Assembly (NCBI RefSeq): GCF_015350975.1
Contig: NZ_JADKRX010000002.1
Span: 346,004-410,003, forward strand
Source of the DNA: Curtobacterium sp. VKM Ac-1395
Lineage (GTDB): Bacteria > Actinomycetota > Actinomycetes > Actinomycetales > Microbacteriaceae
Direction: 5' to 3'
Length of the DNA: 64,000 nt
In this document: in pieces, positions 57,914 to 64,000 of the stretch
Layout: each line of letters begins with the position of its first letter
Position numbering within the stretch: the first letter of the stretch is position 1
Made by a program: the position numbers and the translations under genes
Notes under the pieces: generated by a model
The model's database searches: none
Told to the model about the DNA's origin: nothing
The model's input: the letters and a program-made list of their open reading frames with translations, nothing else

Positions 57914-58029
57914 ACCGGTCACGACAGCCCGCTCACCGTCGCCGAGCGGGCGAGGATCGTCGACCCGTGCCGTGCTGACCGACAGACCAAGACCACTCGG
58001 CGAACGACCGGCGCGACGGCGCGACCAGT
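57914..58029 (+). repeat. 116-bp intergenic dyad element, copy C (diverged)
   Basis: It starts ACCGGTCACGACAGCCCG and ends GACCAGT, again exactly 116 bases. By hand count it shares about 70 of 116 positions with copy D in a gap-free alignment, including the blocks GGATCGTCG, CCGAC and TCGGCG at the same offsets. The right end has lost the CGGGGTGTC block, so the terminal pairing is weaker. It ends 8 bases before the SURF1 stop codon. Confidence 0.6.
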
Positions 58030-58037
58030 CGGGTGGG

Positions 58038-59012
58038 TCAGCGACGTGACTCGAGGAGCTCGTCCTCGATGTCCGCGTCCGTCTTCGGCTTGGCGTCCTT
58101 GCGGCGCTGCCGCTCGAGGGCGCGCTCGCGCTCCTCGGGGTCGTCCTGGTTGAGGTTCCGGTACTCCTGCACCATCAGGTACGCCAGGAACCCGAAGCCT
58201 CCCGCGGCGAACATGAACCACTGGATGAAGTAGCTCAGGTGCAGCCCGGTGTCGGCGCTCGGGCGGTCCCAGCCGAGGGGACGGGCCTCGGTCGGCGCGG
58301 GGGACTCGGACGCGAGCTGCCCGTACGCCCCGGTCCAGATGGGGGCCTCGGTCTTCGCGGCCACGTCCGTGAGCGTGACGGACTGGACCTGGTCGGTGTG
58401 GGCCGGGTCGGTCCGGCCGGGGATGCGTGGTTCGGACTGCTGCAGCCGAGCCGTGACGGTGACCTGCCCCGACGGGGGAGCGGGCACGTGGTCTGGGGCG
58501 TCCTGCCGGTTGCCGGTGGGCACCCACCCGCGGTCGACGATGAACGCGCGCCCGTCGGCGGTGACGAGCGGCGTCAGGACCTCGAAGCCGGGCTGGCCGT
58601 TGTGGACGCGGTTCCGGACGAGGAGCTGGTCGTCGGTGTCGTAGCGCCCGGTGGCGGTGACGCGGAGCCAGGTCTGGTCGTTCGTCCAGCTGGAGGCCCG
58701 GGGGAGGGCGTCCTGCACGGCGACCGGGGTGTGGTCGTAGTTCGTGGCGATCTGCAGGTTCTCGCGGACGGCCTCGTTCCGGCGGTCCCACTGCCACATG
58801 CCGAACAGCGTGCAGAGGATCGCGAAGGCCACGGCGATCGCGAAGTACCCGAGCCAACGACGGCTCCGGACGAAGTGCCAGCCGACGAAGGGCTCGTCGG
58901 GGTCGTGCACGGCGGTCTCGACCTCGGCGGCACGTTCCCGAGCCGTCGCCTGACGGATGCGCTCGGCGTGCTTCCGGCCGTAGCGCGACTGCGGGTCGAA
59001 GTCGTCGGTCAT
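58038..59012 (-). CDS. SURF1-family cytochrome oxidase biogenesis protein
   Basis: SURF1 proteins help insert heme A into cytochrome c oxidase. The 324-residue product has an N-terminal helix (about residues 54-73, ending GMWQWDRRNEA), a large extracytoplasmic domain with VRNRVHNGQPGFEVLTPL and FIVDRGWVPTG, and a second helix near residue 270 (FIQWFMFAAGGFGFLAYL). A charged cytoplasmic tail follows. It is the last gene of a three-gene operon and overlaps its neighbour by 4 bases (ATGA). The heme A genes ctaA and ctaB lie about 9 kb away. Confidence 0.92.
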   Translation of the reverse strand: MTDDFDPQSRYGRKHAERIRQATARERAAEVETAVHDPDEPFVGWHFVRSRRWLGYFAIAVAFAILCTLFGMWQWDRRNEAVRENLQIATNYDHTPVAVQDALPRASSWTNDQTWLRVTATGRYDTDDQLLVRNRVHNGQPGFEVLTPLVTADGRAFIVDRGWVPTGNRQDAPDHVPAPPSGQVTVTARLQQSEPRIPGRTDPAHTDQVQSVTLTDVAAKTEAPIWTGAYGQLASESPAPTEARPLGWDRPSADTGLHLSYFIQWFMFAAGGFGFLAYLMVQEYRNLNQDDPEERERALERQRRKDAKPKTDADIEDELLESRR

Positions 59013-59344
59013 CGCTCGTTCGCCGAGCGGGTCCGTTCACCCACGTCGTTCTTCGGGCCGCCGTGGAGTGCGCCGTGCTGGACGGCGTCGGGGCGGTGGG
59101 AGTCGTCCAGCTGGTCGACGTCCTCGTCGATGCCGGTGACCTTGACGGGGAAGGTACGGGACCGCAGGTACCCGGCGAGGAAGTCGCAGTGCTCGTCGCA
59201 CGCCGCCCAGATCTTCACGCGGTCGAGCGGGTGGATGCGCGGGTTCCGCCAGTTGACGCGCCAGCTCGCGGCGGTGGAGCACCCGGCGCGGGAGCACACG
59301 GGCGTGGAGCCCGGCTCGGTGAACAGGTCGAAGGTCGCACCCAT
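59009..59344 (-). CDS. Small conserved Cys-containing hypothetical protein
   Basis: A 111-residue soluble protein I cannot name. It has a Cys pair in PVCSRAGCSTAASWRVNWRN and another in WAACDEHCDFLAGYL, spaced like a possible zinc-binding site (C-x4-C and C-x3-C with His). A less conserved acidic tail follows. I chose ATG 59344, which overlaps the upstream stop by one base; the longer frame is less likely. It lies between DUF3099 and SURF1 and overlaps both, so it is cotranscribed with them. A role near respiratory complex assembly is only a guess from context. Confidence 0.75.
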   Translation of the reverse strand: MGATFDLFTEPGSTPVCSRAGCSTAASWRVNWRNPRIHPLDRVKIWAACDEHCDFLAGYLRSRTFPVKVTGIDEDVDQLDDSHRPDAVQHGALHGGPKNDVGERTRSANER

Positions 59345-59775
59345 CAGCGGTGGCCCCACATGCGGGACCGGTCGCCGTTGCGCTGCCATTCCTCTTGCGC
59401 GTGCTGCGCCGACTGGCGCAGGCGTTCCTGCTCGTCGCGGTAGGCCTGCGCGCGGGCGTCCTCCTGCTGCTGGCGGAGTGCCGGGTCGTAGTCGGCGGCG
59501 CGCACGAGGGCACCGGCCGGGGCGATCGCGTCGGACTCGACGTGACTGCCCGCGTTCGCGATGACGACGGCGATCCAGGGGATGACGCCGGCGAGCACGA
59601 TCGGGATGATCGCGAGGATCGGGTTGTGCCAGACCGTGTAGACGAGCACGGCCCCGACGAACAGGAACACGCGGACGGCCATCTGCCAGATGTAGCGCGA
59701 CAGACGGTGGTGCCGGTCACGCGTCGGTGACTTCGGAAGTGCCGTGATGCTCTGCGTCGTACGCGTCGTCTTCAT
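59344..59775 (-). CDS. DUF3099-family membrane protein
   Basis: A 143-residue protein with two adjacent hydrophobic helices (VRVFLFVGAVLVYTVW and the next, ending IPWIAVVIANA) after a basic N-terminus containing SPTRDRHHRLSRYIWQM. A Gln/Arg/Glu-rich tail about 50 residues long follows. This matches the actinobacterial DUF3099 family; its function is unknown. GGAG lies 8 bases before the ATG. It is the first gene of the operon with the Cys-containing protein and SURF1. Confidence 0.82.
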   Translation of the reverse strand: MKTTRTTQSITALPKSPTRDRHHRLSRYIWQMAVRVFLFVGAVLVYTVWHNPILAIIPIVLAGVIPWIAVVIANAGSHVESDAIAPAGALVRAADYDPALRQQQEDARAQAYRDEQERLRQSAQHAQEEWQRNGDRSRMWGHR

Positions 59776-59860
59776 GCCTTCGTTCTCCGTCTGCCCACAC
59801 ACCAGCCTAAGCCCGGCCACCGACACTTGACCGCGCGATCTGGGGCCGTGTGTGCCCGGG

Positions 59861-59866
59861 TAGGCT
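59861..59866 (+). promoter_or_regulatory. Putative fabG-like gene promoter -10 box
   Basis: TAGGCT lies 86 bases before the ATG at 59953, in the divergent spacer with the DUF3099 operon. No matching -35 box is clear. Confidence 0.4.
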
Positions 59867-59952
59867 CGTGCGGGCGTGTCGGGCGGAGCGTCGTCCGTGC
59901 GCCCTCGCAGGCAACGCCGTGCACCCCGAGCACACCACCGAACGGAGCGCCC

Positions 59953-60666
59953 ATGACCACCCCCCGTACCGTCCTCATCACCGGCGGCAACCGCGGCATC
60001 GGCAACGCCCTCGCCGAGCGGTTCGTCGCCGCCGGACACCGGGTCGCGGTCACCTCCCGGAACGGCCAGGGCGGTCCCGAGGGTGCGCTGACGGTGCAGG
60101 CCGACATCACGGACACCGCCTCGGTCGACGCCGCGTTCACCGAGGTCGAGAACGCGCTCGGACCCGTCGAGGTCCTGGTCGCGAACGCCGGCATCACGAA
60201 CGACGGTCTCCTGCTCCGCATGAGCGAGGAGGACTTCACGAGCGTCATCGACACCAACCTGACCGGCACGTTCCGCGTGGTGAAGCGGGCCACGAAGGGC
60301 ATGATGCGCGCGAAGTTCGGCCGCATCGTGCTGATGTCGAGCGTCGTCGGCGCCTACGGACAGGTCGGGCAGGTCAACTACGCGTCCTCGAAGGCCGCGC
60401 TCGTCGGCATGGCCCGGTCGATCACGCGGGAACTCGGGTCCCGCGGCATCACGGCGAACGTGGTCGCGCCCGGGTTCATCCAGACCGACATGACGGCCGC
60501 GCTGCCCGAGGAGCTGCAGGCCGAGTTCAAGAAGCAGATCCCGGCGGCGCGCTACGGCACGGTCGACGACGTCGCGGACGCCACGCTCTTCCTCGCCGGG
60601 GACGGCGCCGGGTACATCTCCGGCGCGGTCGTGCCGGTGGACGGCGGCCTCGGGATGGGCCACTAG
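59953..60666 (+). CDS. fabG: FabG-type 3-oxoacyl-ACP reductase
   Basis: A 237-residue SDR that reduces 3-oxoacyl-ACP with NADPH in fatty acid synthesis, or a close relative. Motifs are TGGNRGIGNAL (coenzyme), NAGIT, SSVVGAYGQVGQVNYASSK with the catalytic Ser, Tyr and Lys, and APGFIQTDM after the active site. ATG 59953 has CGGAG 5 bases upstream. In mycobacteria the MabA homologue is paired with inhA; here no enoyl reductase adjoins it. Exact substrate length is not predictable. Confidence 0.88.
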   Translation: MTTPRTVLITGGNRGIGNALAERFVAAGHRVAVTSRNGQGGPEGALTVQADITDTASVDAAFTEVENALGPVEVLVANAGITNDGLLLRMSEEDFTSVIDTNLTGTFRVVKRATKGMMRAKFGRIVLMSSVVGAYGQVGQVNYASSKAALVGMARSITRELGSRGITANVVAPGFIQTDMTAALPEELQAEFKKQIPAARYGTVDDVADATLFLAGDGAGYISGAVVPVDGGLGMGH

Positions 60667-60770
60667 CCAGCGGCGGTCGCCGAGACTCGGCCGGGCGGAC
60701 ACCGTGCGGGCCGTGGCGCCCAGGAACTGTCCGGGGGGCCGAGACCCGGGCACGCGGCCGGCCGGCGGCG

Positions 60771-61409
60771 TCAGCCGCGCAGGCCCAGCGCGGCCAGCAC
60801 GGCGGAGAGGTCGCGGTCCACGACGACGAGGTCGGCGGCCTCCCGCACGCGCGGCTTCGCGTCGAACGCGACGGACAGCGCCGCGACCCGCATCATCTCG
60901 ACGTCGTTCGCGCCGTCGCCGACCGCCACGGTGCGGGTGAGCGGGACGCCGTCGGCCTCGGCCCACGCCAGGAGCGCGTCGGCCTTGGCGTGCGCGTCGA
61001 CGACGTCGCCGAGGACCTGCCCGGTGAGGACGCCGTCCACAACCTCGAGTCGGTTGGCCTGGCAGTGGTCGAGCCCGAGCGCTGCGGCGAACGGGTCGAG
61101 CACCTCGTGGAACCCGCCGGACACGACGCCGACGGTCCCACCGGCCGCGTGGACGCCGCGGACCAGGTCGTCGGCACCCCGCGTCACGCGGACCGCCCGC
61201 TGTGCCTGCACGACGACGTCGGACGGGAGGCCCGCCAGGGTCGCGACCCGCTCCCGGAGGCTCTCGGTGAAGTCGATCTCGCCGCGCATGGCGCGCTGCG
61301 TGACCGCCTCGACCTGTGGTCGGGTCCCCGCCGACTCGGCGAGCAGTTCGATGACCTCGTCCTCGAGCAGGGTGGAGTCGGCATCGAGGACGACGAGGAA
61401 GCGCGGCAC
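60771..61409 (-). CDS. serB: Phosphoserine phosphatase
   Basis: SerB releases serine from phosphoserine, the last step of serine synthesis. The 212-residue HAD-family protein has the nucleophile motif DADSTLLEDEVIELLA (Asp9, Asp11), VVSGGFHEVLDP, and the metal-binding GDGANDVEM. It is the short form without the N-terminal ACT domains found in mycobacterial SerB2. The GTG at 61409 gives the family-length start. Confidence 0.94.
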   Translation of the reverse strand: MPRFLVVLDADSTLLEDEVIELLAESAGTRPQVEAVTQRAMRGEIDFTESLRERVATLAGLPSDVVVQAQRAVRVTRGADDLVRGVHAAGGTVGVVSGGFHEVLDPFAAALGLDHCQANRLEVVDGVLTGQVLGDVVDAHAKADALLAWAEADGVPLTRTVAVGDGANDVEMMRVAALSVAFDAKPRVREAADLVVVDRDLSAVLAALGLRG

Positions 61410-61463
61410 GCCACCACGGTAGCGGTGCCGCGCACCTCGTTACGCCGGGGGTCCTCGCCGGGG

Positions 61464-62705
61464 CTAGGCCTCGACGCGGACGCCCTTGCCGACCACGGTG
61501 ATGCCCGACTCGGTCACGGTGAAGCCGCGGGCGACGTCGGCCTCGCGGTCGACACCCACCCGGGCGCCGGGAGCGAGCACGACGTCCTTGTCCAGGATCG
61601 CCCGGTTCACGACGGCACCGGCACCGATGGTCGCCCGCTCGAAGACGATCGAGTCGAGGACCTTCGCCCCGGAGTCGGCCGTGCACCAGGGACCGATGAC
61701 GCTGCGCTCGAGCTGGGCGCCCGACATCAGGCAGCCGAGCGACACGATCGAGTCGACCGTCGCACCGGTGTTGCCGTTCGCGTCGCGGACGAACTTCGCC
61801 GGGGGCAGGTTCGTCTGCTGGTTGAAGATCGGCCAGTCCGTGTTGTACAGGTTGAAGACCGGCACCGGGGCGATGAGGTCCATGTGGGCGTCGTAGAACG
61901 AGTCGATCGTCCCCACGTCGCGCCAGTAGTACTTGTCACGGTCGTTCGACCCGGGCACCTCGTTGCGCTGCAGGTCGTACACGCCGGCGTCGCCGCGGGC
62001 CACGAAGTCGGGGACGATGTCGCCGCCCATGTCGTGCGCCGAGGTCTCGACCTGGCCGTCGCGGAGCACGGCGTCGACGAGCGCGTCGGCGTCGAAGACG
62101 TAGTTGCCCATCGACGCGAGGATCTCGCCGGGGGAGTCGGGCAGGCCGGTGGCGTCCTTCGGCTTCTCGAGGAAGGCCTCGATGCGCGTGGGGTCGTCGT
62201 CGTCCACCTTGATGACGCCGAACTGGTCGGCGAGGGCGATCGGCTGCCGGATCGCGGCGACGGTGGCGCTGCGGCCGGAGGCGATGTGGGCCTCCACCAT
62301 CTGGGAGAAGTCCATCCGGTACACATGGTCGGCACCGACGACGACGACGATGTCCGGACGCTCGTCACGGAGCAGGTTGAGCGACTGCAGGATCGCGTCG
62401 GCCGAGCCGGCGAACCAGCGCTTGCCGAGTCGCTGCTGCGCGGGGACGGACGCCACGTAGGACCCGAGCAGGCCCTCCATGCGCCAGGTCTCCGCCACGT
62501 GGCGGTCCAGGCTGTGGGACTTGTACTGCGTCAGGACGACGATCTTCTGCAACCCGGAGTTCACCAGGTTCGAGAGCGCGAAGTCGACGAGGCGGAAGTT
62601 GCCACCGAACGGGACGGCAGGCTTTGCGCGGTCGGCGGTGAGCGGCATGAGCCGTTTCCCTTCGCCCCCGGCGAGGACGATCCCGAATATCTTCTTCGAT
62701 GGCAT
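61464..62705 (-). CDS. glgC: Glucose-1-phosphate adenylyltransferase
   Basis: GlgC makes ADP-glucose for glycogen synthesis. The 413-residue protein has the nucleotidyltransferase site [15 protein letters not shown], the segment [32 protein letters not shown] and a C-terminal left-handed beta-helix. I chose ATG 62705 ([16 protein letters not shown]), which lies 7 bases from a minus-strand TACTGT -10 box and fits a leaderless start. It is divergent from glgA across a 47-base gap, a common actinobacterial arrangement. Confidence 0.96.
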   Translation of the reverse strand: MPSKKIFGIVLAGGEGKRLMPLTADRAKPAVPFGGNFRLVDFALSNLVNSGLQKIVVLTQYKSHSLDRHVAETWRMEGLLGSYVASVPAQQRLGKRWFAGSADAILQSLNLLRDERPDIVVVVGADHVYRMDFSQMVEAHIASGRSATVAAIRQPIALADQFGVIKVDDDDPTRIEAFLEKPKDATGLPDSPGEILASMGNYVFDADALVDAVLRDGQVETSAHDMGGDIVPDFVARGDAGVYDLQRNEVPGSNDRDKYYWRDVGTIDSFYDAHMDLIAPVPVFNLYNTDWPIFNQQTNLPPAKFVRDANGNTGATVDSIVSLGCLMSGAQLERSVIGPWCTADSGAKVLDSIVFERATIGAGAVVNRAILDKDVVLAPGARVGVDREADVARGFTVTESGITVVGKGVRVEA

Positions 62706-62712
62706 GGGGTTC

Positions 62713-62746
62713 ACAGTAGGCGAGCGCACTGGGAACCCGTTACGTT
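62713..62746 (+). promoter_or_regulatory. Back-to-back leaderless promoters of glgC and glgA
   Basis: On the minus strand TACTGT (62713-62718) lies 7 bases from the glgC ATG. On the plus strand TACGTT (62741-62746) lies 6 bases from the glgA GTG. Only 22 bases separate the two boxes, so each -35 region overlaps the opposite promoter and the two polymerases should compete. Confidence 0.5.
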
Positions 62747-62752
62747 GAACGC

Positions 62753-63949
62753 GTGCGAGTCGATCTACTGACCAGGGAGTATCCGCCGGAGGTCTACGGC
62801 GGAGCGGGTGTCCACGTGGCCGAACTGACCGCAGCGCTGCGGTCCGGGACGGACACCGAGGTGCGCGTCCGGGCCTTCGGGGCCTTCCGCGACGAGGCCG
62901 ACGTGTGGGCGTACCGCACGCCCGAAGGCCTCGAGCAGGCCAACGGCGCGCTGCAGGCGCTCGGCACCGACGTGCAGATCGCCGCGGACGTCGAGGGCGC
63001 CGACGTCGTGCACTCGCACACCTGGTACGCCAACGCGGCCGGGCGCATCGCGCAGCTGACCCACGGCATCCCGCACGTCGTCACCGCCCACTCCCTCGAG
63101 CCCCTGCGCCCGTGGAAGGCCGAGCAGCTCGGCGGCGGCTACCGCCTGTCGAGCTGGATGGAGCGCGAGTCCTTCGTCGAGGCCGACGCCGTCATCGCCG
63201 TGTCGAAGGCCATGCGCGCCGACATCCTCCGCTCGTACCCGTCGATCGACCCCGCCAAGGTGCACGTCGTCTACAACGGCATCGACGTCGAGGAGTGGAA
63301 GCCCGAGGTCGACCACGACGCCGTCCGTGCGCTCGGGATCGACCCGGAGCGCCCGAGCGTCGTCTTCGTCGGGCGCATCACCCGGCAGAAGGGCCTGCCG
63401 TACCTGCTCCGCGCGGTCGCGGCCCTGCCGCCCGAGGTGCAGATCGTCCTGTGCGCCGGCGCGCCGGACACCCCCGAGATCCTCGCCGAGGTCACCGGCC
63501 TGGTCGAGGACCTCCGCCAGCAGCGCGACGGCGTCGTCTGGATCGACCGGATGCTGGCCCACCGCGAGATCGTCAACGTGCTGTCCTCCGGCACCGTCTT
63601 CGTCTGCCCGTCGGTCTACGAGCCCCTCGGCATCGTCAACCTCGAGGCCATGGCCTGCGGCATCCCCGTCGTCGGCTCCGGCACCGGCGGCATCCCCGAG
63701 GTCGTCGCCGACGGTCTCACCGGCCGCATCGTGCCGATCGACCAGGTCACCGACGGCACCGGCACGCCGACGAACCCGGACAAGTACGTCGCCGACCTCG
63801 CCGCCACCCTGAACGAGGTCCTGTCGGACCTCGGCCTCGCCAAGCTGATGGGGCGCGCCGGCCGGCTCCGCGTCGAGAGCGAGTTCACCTGGGACGCGAT
63901 CGCGACGCGGACCCGGGCGGTCTACGACCAGGTCCTGGCGGCTCGCTGA
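62753..63949 (+). CDS. glgA: Glycogen synthase, actinobacterial type (GlgA/GlgM)
   Basis: A 398-residue GT4-family glycosyltransferase. It matches the corynebacterial-type glycogen synthase; the mycobacterial member uses ADP-glucose and glucose-1-phosphate to make maltose-1-phosphate (GlgM), so either activity is possible here. Motifs are the N-terminal [47 protein letters not shown] and the donor-site [19 protein letters not shown] with the E-x7-E pattern. The GTG start at 62753 follows a TACGTT box without a ribosome binding site. Confidence 0.94.
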   Translation: MRVDLLTREYPPEVYGGAGVHVAELTAALRSGTDTEVRVRAFGAFRDEADVWAYRTPEGLEQANGALQALGTDVQIAADVEGADVVHSHTWYANAAGRIAQLTHGIPHVVTAHSLEPLRPWKAEQLGGGYRLSSWMERESFVEADAVIAVSKAMRADILRSYPSIDPAKVHVVYNGIDVEEWKPEVDHDAVRALGIDPERPSVVFVGRITRQKGLPYLLRAVAALPPEVQIVLCAGAPDTPEILAEVTGLVEDLRQQRDGVVWIDRMLAHREIVNVLSSGTVFVCPSVYEPLGIVNLEAMACGIPVVGSGTGGIPEVVADGLTGRIVPIDQVTDGTGTPTNPDKYVADLAATLNEVLSDLGLAKLMGRAGRLRVESEFTWDAIATRTRAVYDQVLAAR

Positions 63950-64000
63950 GGCGAGCTGGCAACCGAACCAGCCGGGAGGCCCGGGTGACGTCCGTGACGG
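63950..64000 (+). other. Region after glgA, cut by the window end
   Basis: Fifty-one bases remain after the glgA stop. They include CGGGAGGCCCGGG (63982-63994), which looks like the left arm of another GGGAGGCC-type terminator whose right arm lies beyond the window. Confidence 0.4.

Noticed and set aside
60667-60770. Further gene or terminator between the fabG-like gene and serB
   Set aside because: Only 104 GC-rich bases with no clear long stem or start codon context.

Overview
The window is chromosomal DNA of a high-GC Gram-positive actinobacterium. Many genes start with GTG or TTG, a TAnnnT box often sits 5-8 bases before the start codon (leaderless transcripts), and actinobacterial markers are present (RbpA, WhiA, OpcA, a PdtaR-type ANTAR regulator, DUF3099). 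Gene order and protein style point to Microbacteriaceae, perhaps Curtobacterium; that placement is inference. I see no phage, insertion sequence, CRISPR array or rRNA. Nearly all genes are conserved housekeeping genes and the density is high.

Layout. 0.1-9 kb: lgt, gltB-gltD and pyk. 9-12.8 kb: a ferritin-like/VIT1 membrane protein, an HdeD-like membrane protein, a tRNA-Leu(CAA) followed by three tandem repeats built on its own 3' end, the ANTAR regulator pdtaR, a GNAT enzyme and a hotdog thioesterase. 12.8-19.5 kb: polA, a DUF885 metallopeptidase-like protein, rpsA and coaE. 19.5-24.8 kb: a membrane-anchored alpha/beta hydrolase, an acyl-CoA synthetase, an acyltransferase-3 and an MFS transporter. 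25-33 kb: nucleotide excision repair (uvrB, an SDR gene, uvrA, uvrC). 33.4-39.3 kb: rapZ, whiA, gap, pgk, tpiA, secG, rbpA. 39.6-48 kb, minus strand: the pentose phosphate genes in the transcribed order tkt / tal-pgi-zwf-opcA-pgl. 48-50.5 kb: heme A synthesis genes ctaB and ctaA, convergent. 50.8-55 kb: sufB-sufD-Rieske ferredoxin-sufC-sufT. 55-60 kb: bioY, an ABC-F ATPase, and an operon of DUF3099, a small Cys-rich protein and SURF1. 60-64 kb: a FabG-like SDR, serB, and divergent glgC and glgA.

The genes form coherent modules: central carbon flow (pyk, lower glycolysis, pentose phosphate, glycogen), nitrogen assimilation (GOGAT), DNA repair, Fe-S assembly and cytochrome oxidase/heme A biogenesis.

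The most unusual signal is in the spacers. Four stretches of exactly 116 bp, at 39367-39482 (minus), 55102-55217, 57711-57826 and 57914-58029, align to each other without gaps. Their ends are inverted repeats, the first three show dyad symmetry over most of their length, and all four lie between convergent genes beside strong hairpin terminators. Also notable are a 16-codon ORF between pgk and tpiA that mimics the tpiA start and overlaps both neighbours by ATGA, the tRNA-derived tandem repeats, a 42-bp perfect palindrome after ctaB, and a recurrent GGGAGGCC/GGCCTCCC terminator style.
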